A stretch of DNA of 21,423 nt from an uncultured Clostridia bacterium (lineage in GTDB: Bacteria > Bacillota > Clostridia > TANB77 > CAG-508). A model generated the notes under the pieces. That model worked only from the letters and a program-made list of their open reading frames with translations. It was not told the DNA's origin and did not search any database. The stretch lies in the NCBI GenBank assembly GCA_948528155.1, contig CAOSZT010000021.1:1-21423 (forward strand), in the 5' to 3' direction. The translations under genes were made by a program, and so were the position numbers. This document shows, in pieces, positions 5,921 to 13,762 of the stretch; the stretch's first letter is position 1; each line of letters begins with the position of its first letter.

Positions 5921-5990
5921 AAATATTTTACCACCTTTTTAATTTAAACTGGGGTTTATAAATATGTTCAATTTTGATCATACTATATTC

Positions 5991-6008
5991 ATAAACTCGT
6001 GCGTTTAT
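5991..6008. promoter_or_regulatory. Dyad operator candidate between receiver and XRE genes
   Basis: ATAAAC and GTTTAT flank six bases. The dyad overlaps the -35 of the plus-strand promoter at 6004-6032, and TATA-rich outer arms extend the symmetry. A natural reading is a site for the XRE protein encoded next to it, repressing itself and possibly the divergent receiver gene. Confidence 0.5.
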
Positions 6009-6032
6009 AGTATAGCAAAAATTTGTTATAAA
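6004..6032 (+). promoter_or_regulatory. Candidate promoter of the XRE gene
   Basis: TTTATA and TATAAA are 17 bp apart, 37 bases before the ATG at 6069. The -35 is weak, which fits a regulated promoter with an overlapping operator. Confidence 0.5.
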
Positions 6033-6068
6033 ATCAACAAAAATATATTATTTTGGTGGAGGGTAGCC

Positions 6069-6332
6069 ATGAACAATACAAGGAGAACTGAAACGGGCAG
6101 TTTAAATGTTGTAGCTGAACGTATTAGATATTATAGAGAACATCAAGGCTTGTCATATCAAGCATTATCAGATAAATTGATGTTATATGGAATAGATATA
6201 CACAAACAAGCAATTTACAAAATAGAAAAAGGATTAAGAACAGTTGTAGATTATGAACTATGTGGATTTGCTAGATGCTTTGGAGTTACTGTAAATGACT
6301 TGACTTGTGATTATTTTGATAAATTGAAATAA
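6069..6332 (+). CDS. XRE-family helix-turn-helix regulator
   Basis: An 87-residue Cro/C1-type DNA-binding protein. The HTH spans about 14-79: NVVAERIRYYREHQGLSYQ, then ALSDKL, HKQAIYKIEKGLR as recognition helix, and FARCFGVTVNDL as closing helix. The start at 6069 follows GGTGGAGGG at a good distance, whereas an upstream in-frame ATG at 5964 has no such site and would run across the promoter, so it was not used. It is the only other plus-strand gene in the regulatory island besides the Spo0A-like gene. Position and opposite orientation between cargo and the sigma/HTH operon match Orf9 of Tn916, a repressor of the transfer regulators. Confidence 0.9.
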   Translation: MNNTRRTETGSLNVVAERIRYYREHQGLSYQALSDKLMLYGIDIHKQAIYKIEKGLRTVVDYELCGFARCFGVTVNDLTCDYFDKLK

Positions 6333-6340
6333 AAGATTGA

Positions 6341-6367
6341 AAAGGATTTCTTGAAAGAAACCCTTTT
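6341..6367. terminator. Terminator shared by XRE gene and cargo operon
   Basis: AAAGG, one mismatch, then TTTCTT/AAGAAA around GA, and CCTTTTTT. It ends the plus-strand XRE transcript. The minus strand also has T-rich sequence after the stem, so it can stop the cargo operon that arrives from the right. Cargo read-through into the regulatory genes would then be limited, unlike the tet(M) read-through known in Tn916. Confidence 0.8.
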
Positions 6368-6411
6368 TTACTTAAAAATTAATCTGTATATCTAGTATTG
6401 GTATATGTGTA

Positions 6412-6891
6412 TTATTTGATTTGAACCATATATGTTTTAATTTCTTCTAAGAATTCTTTTAATTCTTCATTATTTGGTGAAATATAAGTTGCTATTCTAT
6501 CTTCTTCATGTTTACCAGTATTATATACAATTTTATAACATATTGTTGAATTATCACTATCGCTTGTTTGATAATTATCATATATTCTTTTTACATTTAT
6601 TTTTTCACTTAATTTACCTTTTGTTCTATTATATAAATTTAAAGGATATTCCACTACTACATTACCATTTTCATATATATAAACTTTATTACTCATACCA
6701 TCAATACCAGTTTCTTCAACCTCTAAAAGCCAATTTGGATTAAGACAAATATTAGAAAAATAATATATGCCACCTATAATTGCCAATGCAACTGCAATAA
6801 TACCCAATATTATAAAGTTTTTCTTTTTTTGATTACTTCTTGTTAAAATTATAATAATGAATATAAATATTAATAAAATAATCCACATCAT
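6412..6891 (-). CDS. Membrane-anchored protein of unknown function
   Basis: A 159-residue protein with two N-terminal hydrophobic segments (about 2-17 and 26-46) split by a basic stretch (SNQKKK), then a soluble domain (50-159) with strand-rich character (NKVYIYENGNVVVEYPLNLY). The C-terminal domain is probably outside or inside depending on whether both segments cross the membrane. No family was recognised. It is the last gene of the long cargo operon and stands with three other small membrane proteins (6910-8004), with short gaps between them, so the four may form one functional set. Confidence 0.75.
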   Translation of the reverse strand: MMWIILLIFIFIIIILTRSNQKKKNFIILGIIAVALAIIGGIYYFSNICLNPNWLLEVEETGIDGMSNKVYIYENGNVVVEYPLNLYNRTKGKLSEKINVKRIYDNYQTSDSDNSTICYKIVYNTGKHEEDRIATYISPNNEELKEFLEEIKTYMVQIK

Positions 6892-6909
6892 AATAAAATA
6901 TCCCTTTCT

Positions 6910-7203
6910 TTATTTTCTTGTTTTTTTTATAATTTTTAAAATGCCTAAAACTATTCCATATATACACCAAATTGCTATATCAATAAATATACTAATAAAT
7001 ACAACTATTGTACCAATTATTTTTGAACCTAAAAATCCAGTAATTTGCACAATACCAGAACAATTAGAACCGTCAATCATTATTTCATTATCTGGGATTG
7101 AATTTTCTAATTCAACAGATATACTTAAACTTATAATCAAACCTAGAATAATAGTGATAATTGAAATAATTATTAATACTTTTGTTACAATTTGTTGTTT
7201 CAT
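6910..7203 (-). CDS. Small membrane protein, unknown function
   Basis: A 97-residue hydrophobic protein. One transmembrane helix spans about 7-30, a polar loop with a single Cys covers 31-56, and a long hydrophobic stretch of one or two helices spans 58-92, followed by a basic KKTRK tail. The start has AGAGGTG upstream and lies two bases after the previous stop. Its arrangement (helix, loop, helix with a YGIV motif, KK-R tail) resembles that of the 78-residue protein encoded just upstream, so the two may be distant paralogues. It could belong to a small transporter or immunity-type membrane complex, but the family was not recognised. Confidence 0.7.
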   Translation of the reverse strand: MKQQIVTKVLIIISIITIILGLIISLSISVELENSIPDNEIMIDGSNCSGIVQITGFLGSKIIGTIVVFISIFIDIAIWCIYGIVLGILKIIKKTRK

Positions 7204-7205
7204 TT

Positions 7206-7442
7206 TTACTCACCTCTTGATTTTTTTAAAACATTTGTTAATACCAAAATAATATCAAAGATGCATATTACTATTCCATATAAAGTTGCTGTTGTCTGTA
7301 CTGCACCTACAACACCTAAACTCCATTCATTCTCATGAATCAAATGTTCTTGAGTTACCTTTCCTAAATGAATAATCATTATTATTGTTGTTATAATTAT
7401 CCCTAATCCAGATATTATAGATATAACCTTGCTCTTACTCAT
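7206..7442 (-). CDS. Small two-helix membrane protein, unknown function
   Basis: A 78-residue protein with helices at about 5-26 and 44-70 and a 17-residue polar loop with His and Glu between them, ending in KKSRGE. A TAGGAGGA site precedes the ATG. It shares the overall plan and a YGIV motif in the second helix with the next gene product. No known family is recognised. Its neighbours on both sides are membrane or membrane-anchored proteins in the same operon. Confidence 0.68.
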   Translation of the reverse strand: MSKSKVISIISGLGIIITTIIMIIHLGKVTQEHLIHENEWSLGVVGAVQTTATLYGIVICIFDIILVLTNVLKKSRGE

Positions 7443-7482
7443 AATAATCCTCCTATAAGTTACCTTAATGCTTATAAATTGG

Positions 7483-8004
7483 CTATTTTAAATACTTCTT
7501 GATTATACTTATTAACTTTTGAGAAATAGTACTTTTATTTTCCCCTGTATAATCGCCACTCTCTTTTAATGTTATTTGCTTATTATTAGAATCCCATACA
7601 GTAATATAATTTGAACCAGCATCATAGGCAGTATTCTTACTATCAATAGAACCGTCTAAATTATTAATATTTTGCTCAATTACTTTTAAATCGTTTTCTG
7701 TAACTTTTTTGCTTATACAAGTTCCATGTTCAAGAATCCATTGTGCATGCTCCTCTGTTGAATTTACTTTGTAGTCTGCATTACTTCCCTGAAAATTCCA
7801 TTTATATATAGTTCCATCATTGAACATTGCCATACCACTATATTGAAATCCCCACGCAAAATTCATATATGCACTTTCAGCGACTATTCTTTTTTCATCA
7901 TTGCTTAATTCTGTAAAATATGATTTATTCATATTATTAAATAATATAAATATTCCTGCAATTACAATAACAGATGATACAATTATAATCTTCTTATTTT
8001 TCAA
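7483..8004 (-). CDS. Membrane-anchored extracellular protein, unknown function
   Basis: A 173-residue protein starting with a short basic region (MKNKK) and one hydrophobic helix (about 5-23), which reads as an uncleaved signal anchor since no lipobox Cys is present. The remainder (25-173) is polar and probably outside the cell. I chose a TTG start at 8004 because GGGTGG lies 8 bases upstream and it gives a normal signal-anchor N-terminus. A GTG start at 8016 would place that binding site inside the gene. It ends in TAG. No domain was recognised. It heads the block of four membrane proteins at the end of the cargo operon. Confidence 0.72.
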   Translation of the reverse strand: MKNKKIIIVSSVIVIAGIFILFNNMNKSYFTELSNDEKRIVAESAYMNFAWGFQYSGMAMFNDGTIYKWNFQGSNADYKVNSTEEHAQWILEHGTCISKKVTENDLKVIEQNINNLDGSIDSKNTAYDAGSNYITVWDSNNKQITLKESGDYTGENKSTISQKLISIIKKYLK

Positions 8005-8034
8005 TATAAACACCACCCTATATTATTACTTATC

Positions 8035-8586
8035 TTATAAGTTATCAAATTCGATAAATTCTTCTTTTAATAATCCTGTAATACATTCATCGACATATTC
8101 ATTTGTAGCCAAACATAAGAATTTTTTTCTTCTTATACCCTCGTCCTTATAACCTAACTTCATTTGCATTTTTCTTGATTTGTCATTGCCAGGAAAATAA
8201 CCATTTTCAATTCTTCTTAATCCTAAAACATCAAAAGTATATTTTATTCTCGTACTAAAAGCCTCTGTGCCATATCCATTTTTTTGGTATTTTTCGTTTA
8301 GCCATATTCCACCGCCAGCAGTTCCATCTTTTTTATTTATATTTGTTATTTCTGTACCACCAATTACTTTATTATTTTCTTTTAATACTATTGCCAACGA
8401 TATTTTTACATTTTCATCATTGTTCCTTGCTCGTTCAATAAAGTTTTTTGCATCATTTTCATTATATGGATATGGTACACCTGCCATCCACTTTGCAACA
8501 TTTATATTATTTAAGCCTTCCACTAAATCTGCTATATCTCTATTTTCCCAACTTCTTAAAATAAGTCTTTTACTATCTATTATCAT
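8035..8586 (-). CDS. GNAT acetyltransferase (RimJ/RimL-like)
   Basis: A 183-residue N-acetyltransferase that transfers acetyl from acetyl-CoA to an amine, often on a protein N-terminus or a small molecule. It opens with the RimJ-type motif RLILRSWENRD. The acetyl-CoA loop is at KYQKNGYGTEA, followed by the RIENGYFPGNDKSRKMQMKLGY segment that is typical of this subfamily. The ATG at 8586 is favoured over a TTG at 8595 because AAAGG lies 9 bases before it. The previous gene stops 5 bases upstream. The substrate cannot be told. In a mobile cargo set, drug or toxin modification is possible but unproven. Confidence 0.9.
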   Translation of the reverse strand: MIIDSKRLILRSWENRDIADLVEGLNNINVAKWMAGVPYPYNENDAKNFIERARNNDENVKISLAIVLKENNKVIGGTEITNINKKDGTAGGGIWLNEKYQKNGYGTEAFSTRIKYTFDVLGLRRIENGYFPGNDKSRKMQMKLGYKDEGIRRKKFLCLATNEYVDECITGLLKEEFIEFDNL

Positions 8587-8591
8587 AAAAA

Positions 8592-9074
8592 TCAACCTTT
8601 CAAATTATTACATTCTTTTCTATGATTTAAGTGTATTCCTATATGCCCTATTCCTAGTATTACTGTAGATATAATTAATAATATATTTTTACTGTATATT
8701 CCTAGTAAGAAGAAAGCTAAAACTGGTAAAATTGCTCCTGCTACTGGAACTCCTAACAAACTACTATACATATCTTTCATTGTTTTTGAACTTTTAAAAT
8801 ATCTAATCCAATATATTTCATACAGTATCATCAATAAAAATGCTATCAACAATATAATTGACCAATTGGAAATTCTATCTATGTTAAAGTTAGTAAATAT
8901 CAATGATAAACAAGTAACAGCAACTTCGCCAGTTCTTTCAAACATTACTAATACTCTATTTTCATTCTTTACATATCTATCATAATCTTTTGGCTTATTT
9001 TTACTCCATATCATATTTGGAATCATCAACATAAGTAAAAATATTAAACCAATATATGAAAATCCAAAATTCAT
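8592..9074 (-). CDS. Polytopic membrane protein, unknown function
   Basis: A 160-residue integral membrane protein with about five hydrophobic segments (roughly 3-22, 49-63, 70-92, 104-127 and 129-147). The first loop contains a conserved-looking KPKDYDRYVKNENRVLVMFER stretch. The C-terminus ends in a polar HLNHRKE tail. An AGGAG site precedes ATG. It sits between the GyrI-like protein and a GNAT in the cargo operon. I do not recognise the family with certainty, and transport or membrane modification are both open. Confidence 0.75.
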   Translation of the reverse strand: MNFGFSYIGLIFLLMLMIPNMIWSKNKPKDYDRYVKNENRVLVMFERTGEVAVTCLSLIFTNFNIDRISNWSIILLIAFLLMILYEIYWIRYFKSSKTMKDMYSSLLGVPVAGAILPVLAFFLLGIYSKNILLIISTVILGIGHIGIHLNHRKECNNLKG

Positions 9075-9087
9075 TATATTTTTACTC

Positions 9088-9723
9088 CTATATTTTTTTT
9101 ATTGGATGTCGTACTACTGTTTTTAATTTACTTACATCACATCTTCTTGGATCACTTAAATATATTTCATGATGAAATCTAGTATCAGTTATATCTAATT
9201 CATATCCTTTTTCTTTCATGTATTCGTGCATCAATTCGATTGTTTTAGGTTCATAATCATAAGAACCAATGTGCATACATTGAACACAAATCCCCTCATC
9301 ATAAGTTAAAAATTCAACTTTTGAAAAGTCTTGTTTCTTTTTCTTTGTTGCCTCTTGAACTGCCCATTCAAAATCTGCTTTTGTTACAAAATCAGGTAAC
9401 CTTATTATTGAAATGAAATTAAACTTGTCTTTGCTATTATAATCTATTCCTGTTTTATTCCCCTCTTGCCACCAAAAGCCTTCTAATGGTGGAACTACAT
9501 ACTCAAAATATCCATCTATTTTGTGTGTACCCTTATAACTCATTTTTATTGTAAAAGCTATTCCATATAATAATCCTATTGAATCTTTATACTCACTATT
9601 TTCATCATTAGGATTTCCTTTACCTCTTACAGCTATATAATTCATTTTAGGAATCTCTACTATACTAGGTTTATTTTTAGGCATATAAAATTCTTTATAT
9701 TCTTTCTTATAATCAAAAGCCAT
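9088..9723 (-). CDS. GyrI-like small-molecule-binding domain protein
   Basis: A 211-residue protein of the GyrI-like (SHV fold) class, which binds hydrophobic small molecules and in some members hydrolyses or sequesters them. Typical features are the IVEIPKMNYIAVRGKGNPN opening (about 20-40), the GLLYGIAFTIKM segment, the PLEGFWW loop and the C-terminal RFHHEIYLSDPRR motif, in which a Tyr and Asp before the Arg pair are usual. The ATG at 9723 has AAAGGAG 9 bases upstream. A longer start at 9759 would overlap the flavodoxin gene and lacks such a site. There is no DNA-binding domain, so it acts alone. A detoxification or ligand-sequestering role fits the cargo context. Confidence 0.9.
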   Translation of the reverse strand: MAFDYKKEYKEFYMPKNKPSIVEIPKMNYIAVRGKGNPNDENSEYKDSIGLLYGIAFTIKMSYKGTHKIDGYFEYVVPPLEGFWWQEGNKTGIDYNSKDKFNFISIIRLPDFVTKADFEWAVQEATKKKKQDFSKVEFLTYDEGICVQCMHIGSYDYEPKTIELMHEYMKEKGYELDITDTRFHHEIYLSDPRRCDVSKLKTVVRHPIKKI

Positions 9724-9743
9724 AATATATTGCTCCTTTTTTA

Positions 9744-10214
9744 TTATCCATTTATCCAATTTTCTAAAAATTCTTTATTTTCTCTACCAGTTAATCTTTT
9801 TCCAGGTTTCCATATATATTGAGGATATGCCACTTTTAAATCTTTTTCGCACCCCTCTATACCAGTACTACCTGATGTGCAAAATGGTATTAATGTTTTA
9901 CCTGATAAATCTAAACTTTCTATAAAAGTATTTATGATAGTAGGAGCTGTGTACCACCAGACAGGAAAACCTATCATAACTGTGCTATAATCATTTAATT
10001 TACTTACAGTTACTTCTAATTCTGGTCTTGATGTCTTGTCTTTCATCTCTACACTTGATCTGCTATTCTCATCATGCCAATTTAAGTCAGCATCTGTATA
10101 TGGTTGTTTTGGTCTTATTTCAAAAGTATCTGCTCCTATATTGTCCGCAATGTTTTGAGCCACTTTAGCTGTAATTCCACTAGCTGAAAAATATGTTACT
10201 AATATCTTACTCAT
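9744..10214 (-). CDS. Flavodoxin
   Basis: A 156-residue FMN-binding electron carrier of the flavodoxin-4 type. The phosphate-binding loop is at the N-terminus (YFSASGITAKVAQNIA, about 8-23). The FMN ring is held by GFPVWWYTAPTIINTF near 81-97 and the TSGSTGI loop near 112-119. Length is normal for the family. It starts with AAAAGGGG upstream and follows the threonine aldolase gene by 20 bp. It could supply electrons to a partner reductase, but no dedicated redox partner is seen in the operon, so it may act as a quinone or nitro-compound reductase. Confidence 0.93.
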   Translation of the reverse strand: MSKILVTYFSASGITAKVAQNIADNIGADTFEIRPKQPYTDADLNWHDENSRSSVEMKDKTSRPELEVTVSKLNDYSTVMIGFPVWWYTAPTIINTFIESLDLSGKTLIPFCTSGSTGIEGCEKDLKVAYPQYIWKPGKRLTGRENKEFLENWING

Positions 10215-10234
10215 TGTTATTTGCCCCTTTTCTA

Positions 10235-11269
10235 TTAATTAGTTTCTTCTATTATTTTTCTTAATTCTTCAATATCTTCATCTGTAGTTGCCCAACTTGT
10301 GGCGAATCTAACAACAGTATGATTCTCATCATATTTCTCCCAAAAACTAAAAGCAACCTTTTCTTTTAATTCATTCATTTGCTTATTATCTAAAATAATA
10401 AATTGCTGATTTGTAGGTGTTTCTAAATAAAATGTATATCCATTTTTCTTAAATAATTCTTTTAATTTTTCTGCTTTTTCAATAGCATTTATACTATTTT
10501 CAAAATATAGATGTGGAATCAATGTATCAAATTGAATACCTAATAATCTTCCTTTTGCTAATAATGCACCATGTTGTTTAACTATTGTTGTAAAATGCTT
10601 TGGAGTATTATTTTTTGTAAATACTACTGCCTCCCCACACAATGCACCTACTTTTGTTCCTCCTATATAGAAAACATCACACAATTTACTAATATCTGTA
10701 ATATCAGCATCATTTTCTTTACTCATTAAAGCATATCCTAAACGTGCTCCATCTATATACAATGGCATATTGTATTTTGTGCATATATCATGTAATTTTT
10801 CTAATTCATTTTTACTATATAATGTTCCATACTCTGTAGGTTGAGAAATATAAACCATACCAGGAAATACCATGTGATCACGATTATCATCATTATAAAA
10901 TGTTTCCAAATACTTGTCTAATTCATAAACAAGTATTTTTCCATTTTCTGATGGAACTTCCATTACTTTATGACCAGTAAATTCTATTGCTCCTGCCTCA
11001 TGAATGTTTATATGACCTGTTTTGGCTGAGATAACGCCTTCATATTGATTGAGCATAGAATCAATAACAACCTGATTTGTTTGTGTTCCACCAACTAAAA
11101 AATAAATATCTGCATTAGGACAATTACACAGTTGTTTAATTTTTTTAATTGCACTTTGACAATATTTATCTGTTCCATATCCTGATAATTTTTCATTGTT
11201 AGTATCATTTAATTCTTCTATTATTTTAGGATGTGCTCCATTATTATAATCACTTTCAAAAGATAACAT
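10235..11269 (-). CDS. Low-specificity L-threonine aldolase-like PLP enzyme
   Basis: A 344-residue fold-type I PLP enzyme that would cleave L-threonine or allo-threonine to glycine and acetaldehyde, or act on related beta-hydroxy amino acids. Seen in order: FESDYNNGAHPKI start, GGTQTNQ (60-66) for PLP phosphate, H90 stacking on the cofactor, YIDGARLG (171-178) with D173 and R176, and the Schiff-base lysine K206 in YIGGTKVGA. An ATG at 11269 with AGAGGG upstream is chosen over 11353, which would run 84 bases into the SGNH hydrolase gene. It lies between flavodoxin and SGNH hydrolase in the cargo operon. The function in the element is not clear. Confidence 0.92.
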   Translation of the reverse strand: MLSFESDYNNGAHPKIIEELNDTNNEKLSGYGTDKYCQSAIKKIKQLCNCPNADIYFLVGGTQTNQVVIDSMLNQYEGVISAKTGHINIHEAGAIEFTGHKVMEVPSENGKILVYELDKYLETFYNDDNRDHMVFPGMVYISQPTEYGTLYSKNELEKLHDICTKYNMPLYIDGARLGYALMSKENDADITDISKLCDVFYIGGTKVGALCGEAVVFTKNNTPKHFTTIVKQHGALLAKGRLLGIQFDTLIPHLYFENSINAIEKAEKLKELFKKNGYTFYLETPTNQQFIILDNKQMNELKEKVAFSFWEKYDENHTVVRFATSWATTDEDIEELRKIIEETN

Positions 11270-11285
11270 TTCTTTTCCCTCTTTC

Positions 11286-11915
11286 TTATTCAATATTTTT
11301 AATAATATAATCACATATTTTTCTATGACCAAGTGTGTTTGGATGTAGCCCATCTATAAAATCTTCTTTTTGCAATACATCTTGCATAGGAATATATTTG
11401 ATCTTATTATCTTTGCATAATTTTTCTAATTCTTTATCATATTTTAAAATTAATTCTAAATCCCTGTCGTATTGGGATATTACATTATTATCGTAGTATT
11501 TGTTAGGTTTCCATAAAAATTTCTCATCACTTTCAATTTTTGTTAATCCTAAAATTATTAAATTACAATTATTACTTATAACAAGTTTTGCGATTTTTTC
11601 TATATTCTCTTTGTATTGCTGGGCACTATTCTTTTGATTGCCGTTAAATTCTTGGGTATCATTTACTCCAATAGAAAGTATAACTGTATTTGTAAATTCC
11701 GCATGCTTAAATGAGTTTAATATACTATCTATTTTATTTAAAATATCAGTGCTCGTTGCCCCAGGATAACCTGCAACATGAACATAATTATTGCATACTT
11801 TTGAATCATCTTTATTTACAATGTAGTTCTTAAACATTGCTGACCATCCACCATTTTCAAAATCTCCTATACCATATGTAATACTATCTCCAATTACTAT
11901 ATAATTATTATTCAT
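11286..11915 (-). CDS. SGNH/GDSL-family hydrolase
   Basis: A 209-residue esterase or lipase-type hydrolase. The four blocks are visible: GDSITYG with nucleophile S11, a glycine in HVAGYPGATS (block II, about 46-55), N85 in SIGVND, and D188/H191 in DGLHPN near the C-terminus. No signal peptide is present, so it is intracellular. The start at 11915 has GGAGG 8 bases upstream and overlaps the end of the SET-domain gene by 8 bp, implying coupled translation. A longer start at 11933 would include the binding site itself. The substrate may be an acyl ester or a carbohydrate acetyl group. Confidence 0.93.
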   Translation of the reverse strand: MNNNYIVIGDSITYGIGDFENGGWSAMFKNYIVNKDDSKVCNNYVHVAGYPGATSTDILNKIDSILNSFKHAEFTNTVILSIGVNDTQEFNGNQKNSAQQYKENIEKIAKLVISNNCNLIILGLTKIESDEKFLWKPNKYYDNNVISQYDRDLELILKYDKELEKLCKDNKIKYIPMQDVLQKEDFIDGLHPNTLGHRKICDYIIKNIE

Positions 11916-12414
11916 GTTTCCTACCTCCATCAATTTTATCTTTTAAGTATTGTGCAAAATAATCATAATACTTATCTTGTAATTCTGTTATTTTCCAGTC
12001 ATAACCAGTTACTGTTCCTCTACAATTCTTAGAACCACAAGTACATATGAAAGAATAATCTTCGTTATCTATAAAGGCGTAATCTACAGTTAATTCTTCA
12101 TCTTTTTGAATATCTCTCATTGCTACAAAAGTTATTTCTCCATGAAGTCCAACATTTGGATTACATGAATGATTCTGATATAGTTTTATTGCATCTTCTT
12201 CCTCTTTATTTGTTGCACCTAAAAAGTATTCATCGCTTATTGGAAAATAACTATTGATAACTCCTGATGAAAAGATTTCATCTCTTGTAAGTATATGTCC
12301 TCCTTTAATAAACATTATTTCATCTTTTTTTATATCCTCTTTTGCAAATATACCTTTTCCATTTAATGCCTTATCTCTAATTTCAACTTTATTAGATAAT
12401 CTTGAACTAATCAT
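11908..12414 (-). CDS. SET-domain protein (putative lysine methyltransferase)
   Basis: A 168-residue protein with a compact SET domain, which uses S-adenosylmethionine to methylate lysine. It begins VEIRDKALNGKGIFAKEDI (10-28). The core knot motif is NHSCNPN at 81-87, followed by DELTVDYAF-type sequence ending at 114, and a post-SET zinc motif with C124, C126 and C131 that would join C84. Family members occur in eukaryotes and scattered bacteria. There is no DNA- or chromatin-binding module. Its ATG overlaps the stop of the preceding broken gene (ATGA). It may methylate a host protein such as a ribosomal protein, but the target is unknown. Confidence 0.9.
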   Translation of the reverse strand: MISSRLSNKVEIRDKALNGKGIFAKEDIKKDEIMFIKGGHILTRDEIFSSGVINSYFPISDEYFLGATNKEEEDAIKLYQNHSCNPNVGLHGEITFVAMRDIQKDEELTVDYAFIDNEDYSFICTCGSKNCRGTVTGYDWKITELQDKYYDYFAQYLKDKIDGGRKHE

Positions 12415-12803
12415 ACTATAATCTCACTTTCTGGTAACTTGAAAAATGTATTTTTATTTCTATCAATTAGATTATGAGCCATTTCCATTTCTTCGGGCTT
12501 GTTTATATATATAATTTTAAATTTTCCTGATGTAGTTTTATCTATATAGTTATGTTTTACTTCTAACATGTGTATTTGTCCCCAATACAACCATTTACCA
12601 TCTATATTTTCAACTAAAAAACATCTAACTGGTGGCATTTGATAATTTCTAATATTAGGTTTATTACTAAATTCAAAAACTTTTCCCTCAAATTGTTCTG
12701 CTGTATATGGTTTTACTAAATGCTGTCTCTAGTCCAATTCTTTTGGAAATCCTTGCTCCTTTGTAATTTGTAAAGTATCATTTATTTCAACATAAGAACC
12801 CAT
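12411..12803 (-). pseudogene. Gene of unknown function broken by an in-frame TAG
   Basis: A strong GGAGGAG site precedes an ATG at 12803, and the frame reads MGSYVEINDTLQITKEQGFP and continues to codon 24. Codon 25 is TAG (12729-12731). The same frame then runs unbroken for another 106 codons to a TGA that overlaps the SET gene start. The intact product would be about 131 residues. Because the frame is unchanged and the downstream part looks protein-like (FLVENIDGKWLYWGQIHMLE), this is one point mutation, not a frameshift. A restart at an internal ATG at 12638 lacks a good binding site. Readthrough is possible, but TAG is a normal stop elsewhere in this window. The family is not recognised. 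Confidence 0.85.
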
Positions 12804-12827
12804 TTATATTCTCCTCCTAAATCAATT

Positions 12828-13739
12828 TCATTTTAAATAATCATCTAATGTTATACTTTTATCAATTCCATTTATTGTAACGTTCGCACCAATTGGAATA
12901 ATACTGTTGGCGTGTATGTGTCCGAAATCATTTGTTTTTACTACAGGAATACCTGAATTTATTTTACTCAATTCTTTAACAATATCATACTTATTATTTT
13001 CTTCATATTGAAGTTGATAAATATATCCAAATACAACTGCTCTATTAAATGCTCCCATTTGATTATATTGTTCTAGCATTGAGTTCCATTGTATAATATC
13101 TGAATGATAGCCCTCTAAAAATAATATCGTATTACTTAAATCTGGCATATATGGTGTTCCTAAAAGTTTTAACAAGCATCTTACATTCGTACCATATAGT
13201 TTTCCATTGATAACTTTATTATCAAAATTAAAAAATTCTCTACTATCATATGGGATAATTGATTTATTAACTTTAAATAATTTCTCTACAATTTCATTTT
13301 TATCATAATCTGTTACGGTATCTTTTCCAAACCATATATAGTCTTGACAATGAAATGTCACTAACCCTGTCATTTTATGAATAGCACAAAGCAAAAGTGT
13401 TATATCACTCATTCCTAAAAATATTTTAGGATTTCTTTTAATATTTTCATAGTCAATAAATGGTAGAATTCCATTAGCCATATCTCCACCTTTTATTGTA
13501 AATATAGCTTTTACTTCTTGATCAGCAAACATATTATTTAAATCTTCTGCTCTTTGTTTTGGAGTTCCAGCACAATACTCTGTATCAGAAATTAAATATT
13601 TTCCATATTTTACTTTTAATCCAAAACTTTTAAAGTATTTAGTTGCATTTTCCAAATATATTTTTTGTTCACTTCTTAATGCTTTATCAGGAGCAATAAC
13701 GCCAATAGTATCTCCTCTTTTTAATCTTTCAGCTAACAT
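12828..13739 (-). CDS. LD-carboxypeptidase-like protein, peptidase family S66
   Basis: A 303-residue serine peptidase of family S66, whose members are LdcA (trims tetrapeptides of recycled peptidoglycan) and MccF (inactivates microcin C). The N-terminal half carries GDTIGVIAPDKA and FTIKGGDMANGILPFID. The catalytic triad is present: S111 in LGMSDIT, E209 in LFLEGYHSD and H274 in DFGHIHAN. Length is normal. AAGGAAG precedes the ATG. In a mobile cargo operon, an MccF-like self-protection role against a peptide-nucleotide antibiotic is as plausible as cell-wall recycling. The substrate loop was not analysed well enough to decide. Confidence 0.92.
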   Translation of the reverse strand: MLAERLKRGDTIGVIAPDKALRSEQKIYLENATKYFKSFGLKVKYGKYLISDTEYCAGTPKQRAEDLNNMFADQEVKAIFTIKGGDMANGILPFIDYENIKRNPKIFLGMSDITLLLCAIHKMTGLVTFHCQDYIWFGKDTVTDYDKNEIVEKLFKVNKSIIPYDSREFFNFDNKVINGKLYGTNVRCLLKLLGTPYMPDLSNTILFLEGYHSDIIQWNSMLEQYNQMGAFNRAVVFGYIYQLQYEENNKYDIVKELSKINSGIPVVKTNDFGHIHANSIIPIGANVTINGIDKSITLDDYLK

Positions 13740-13762
13740 TTAACCACTTCCTTTATTACTAA

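Noticed and set aside
5964..6068. Longer start for the XRE gene
   Set aside because: No ribosome binding site at 5964, and the extension would cover the predicted promoter and operator. The ATG at 6069 has GGTGGAGGG.
12729..12731. Recoded TAG (alternative genetic code)
   Set aside because: TAG is the natural stop of the genes ending at 3327 and 7483, and TAA and TGA are used elsewhere, so the standard code fits.
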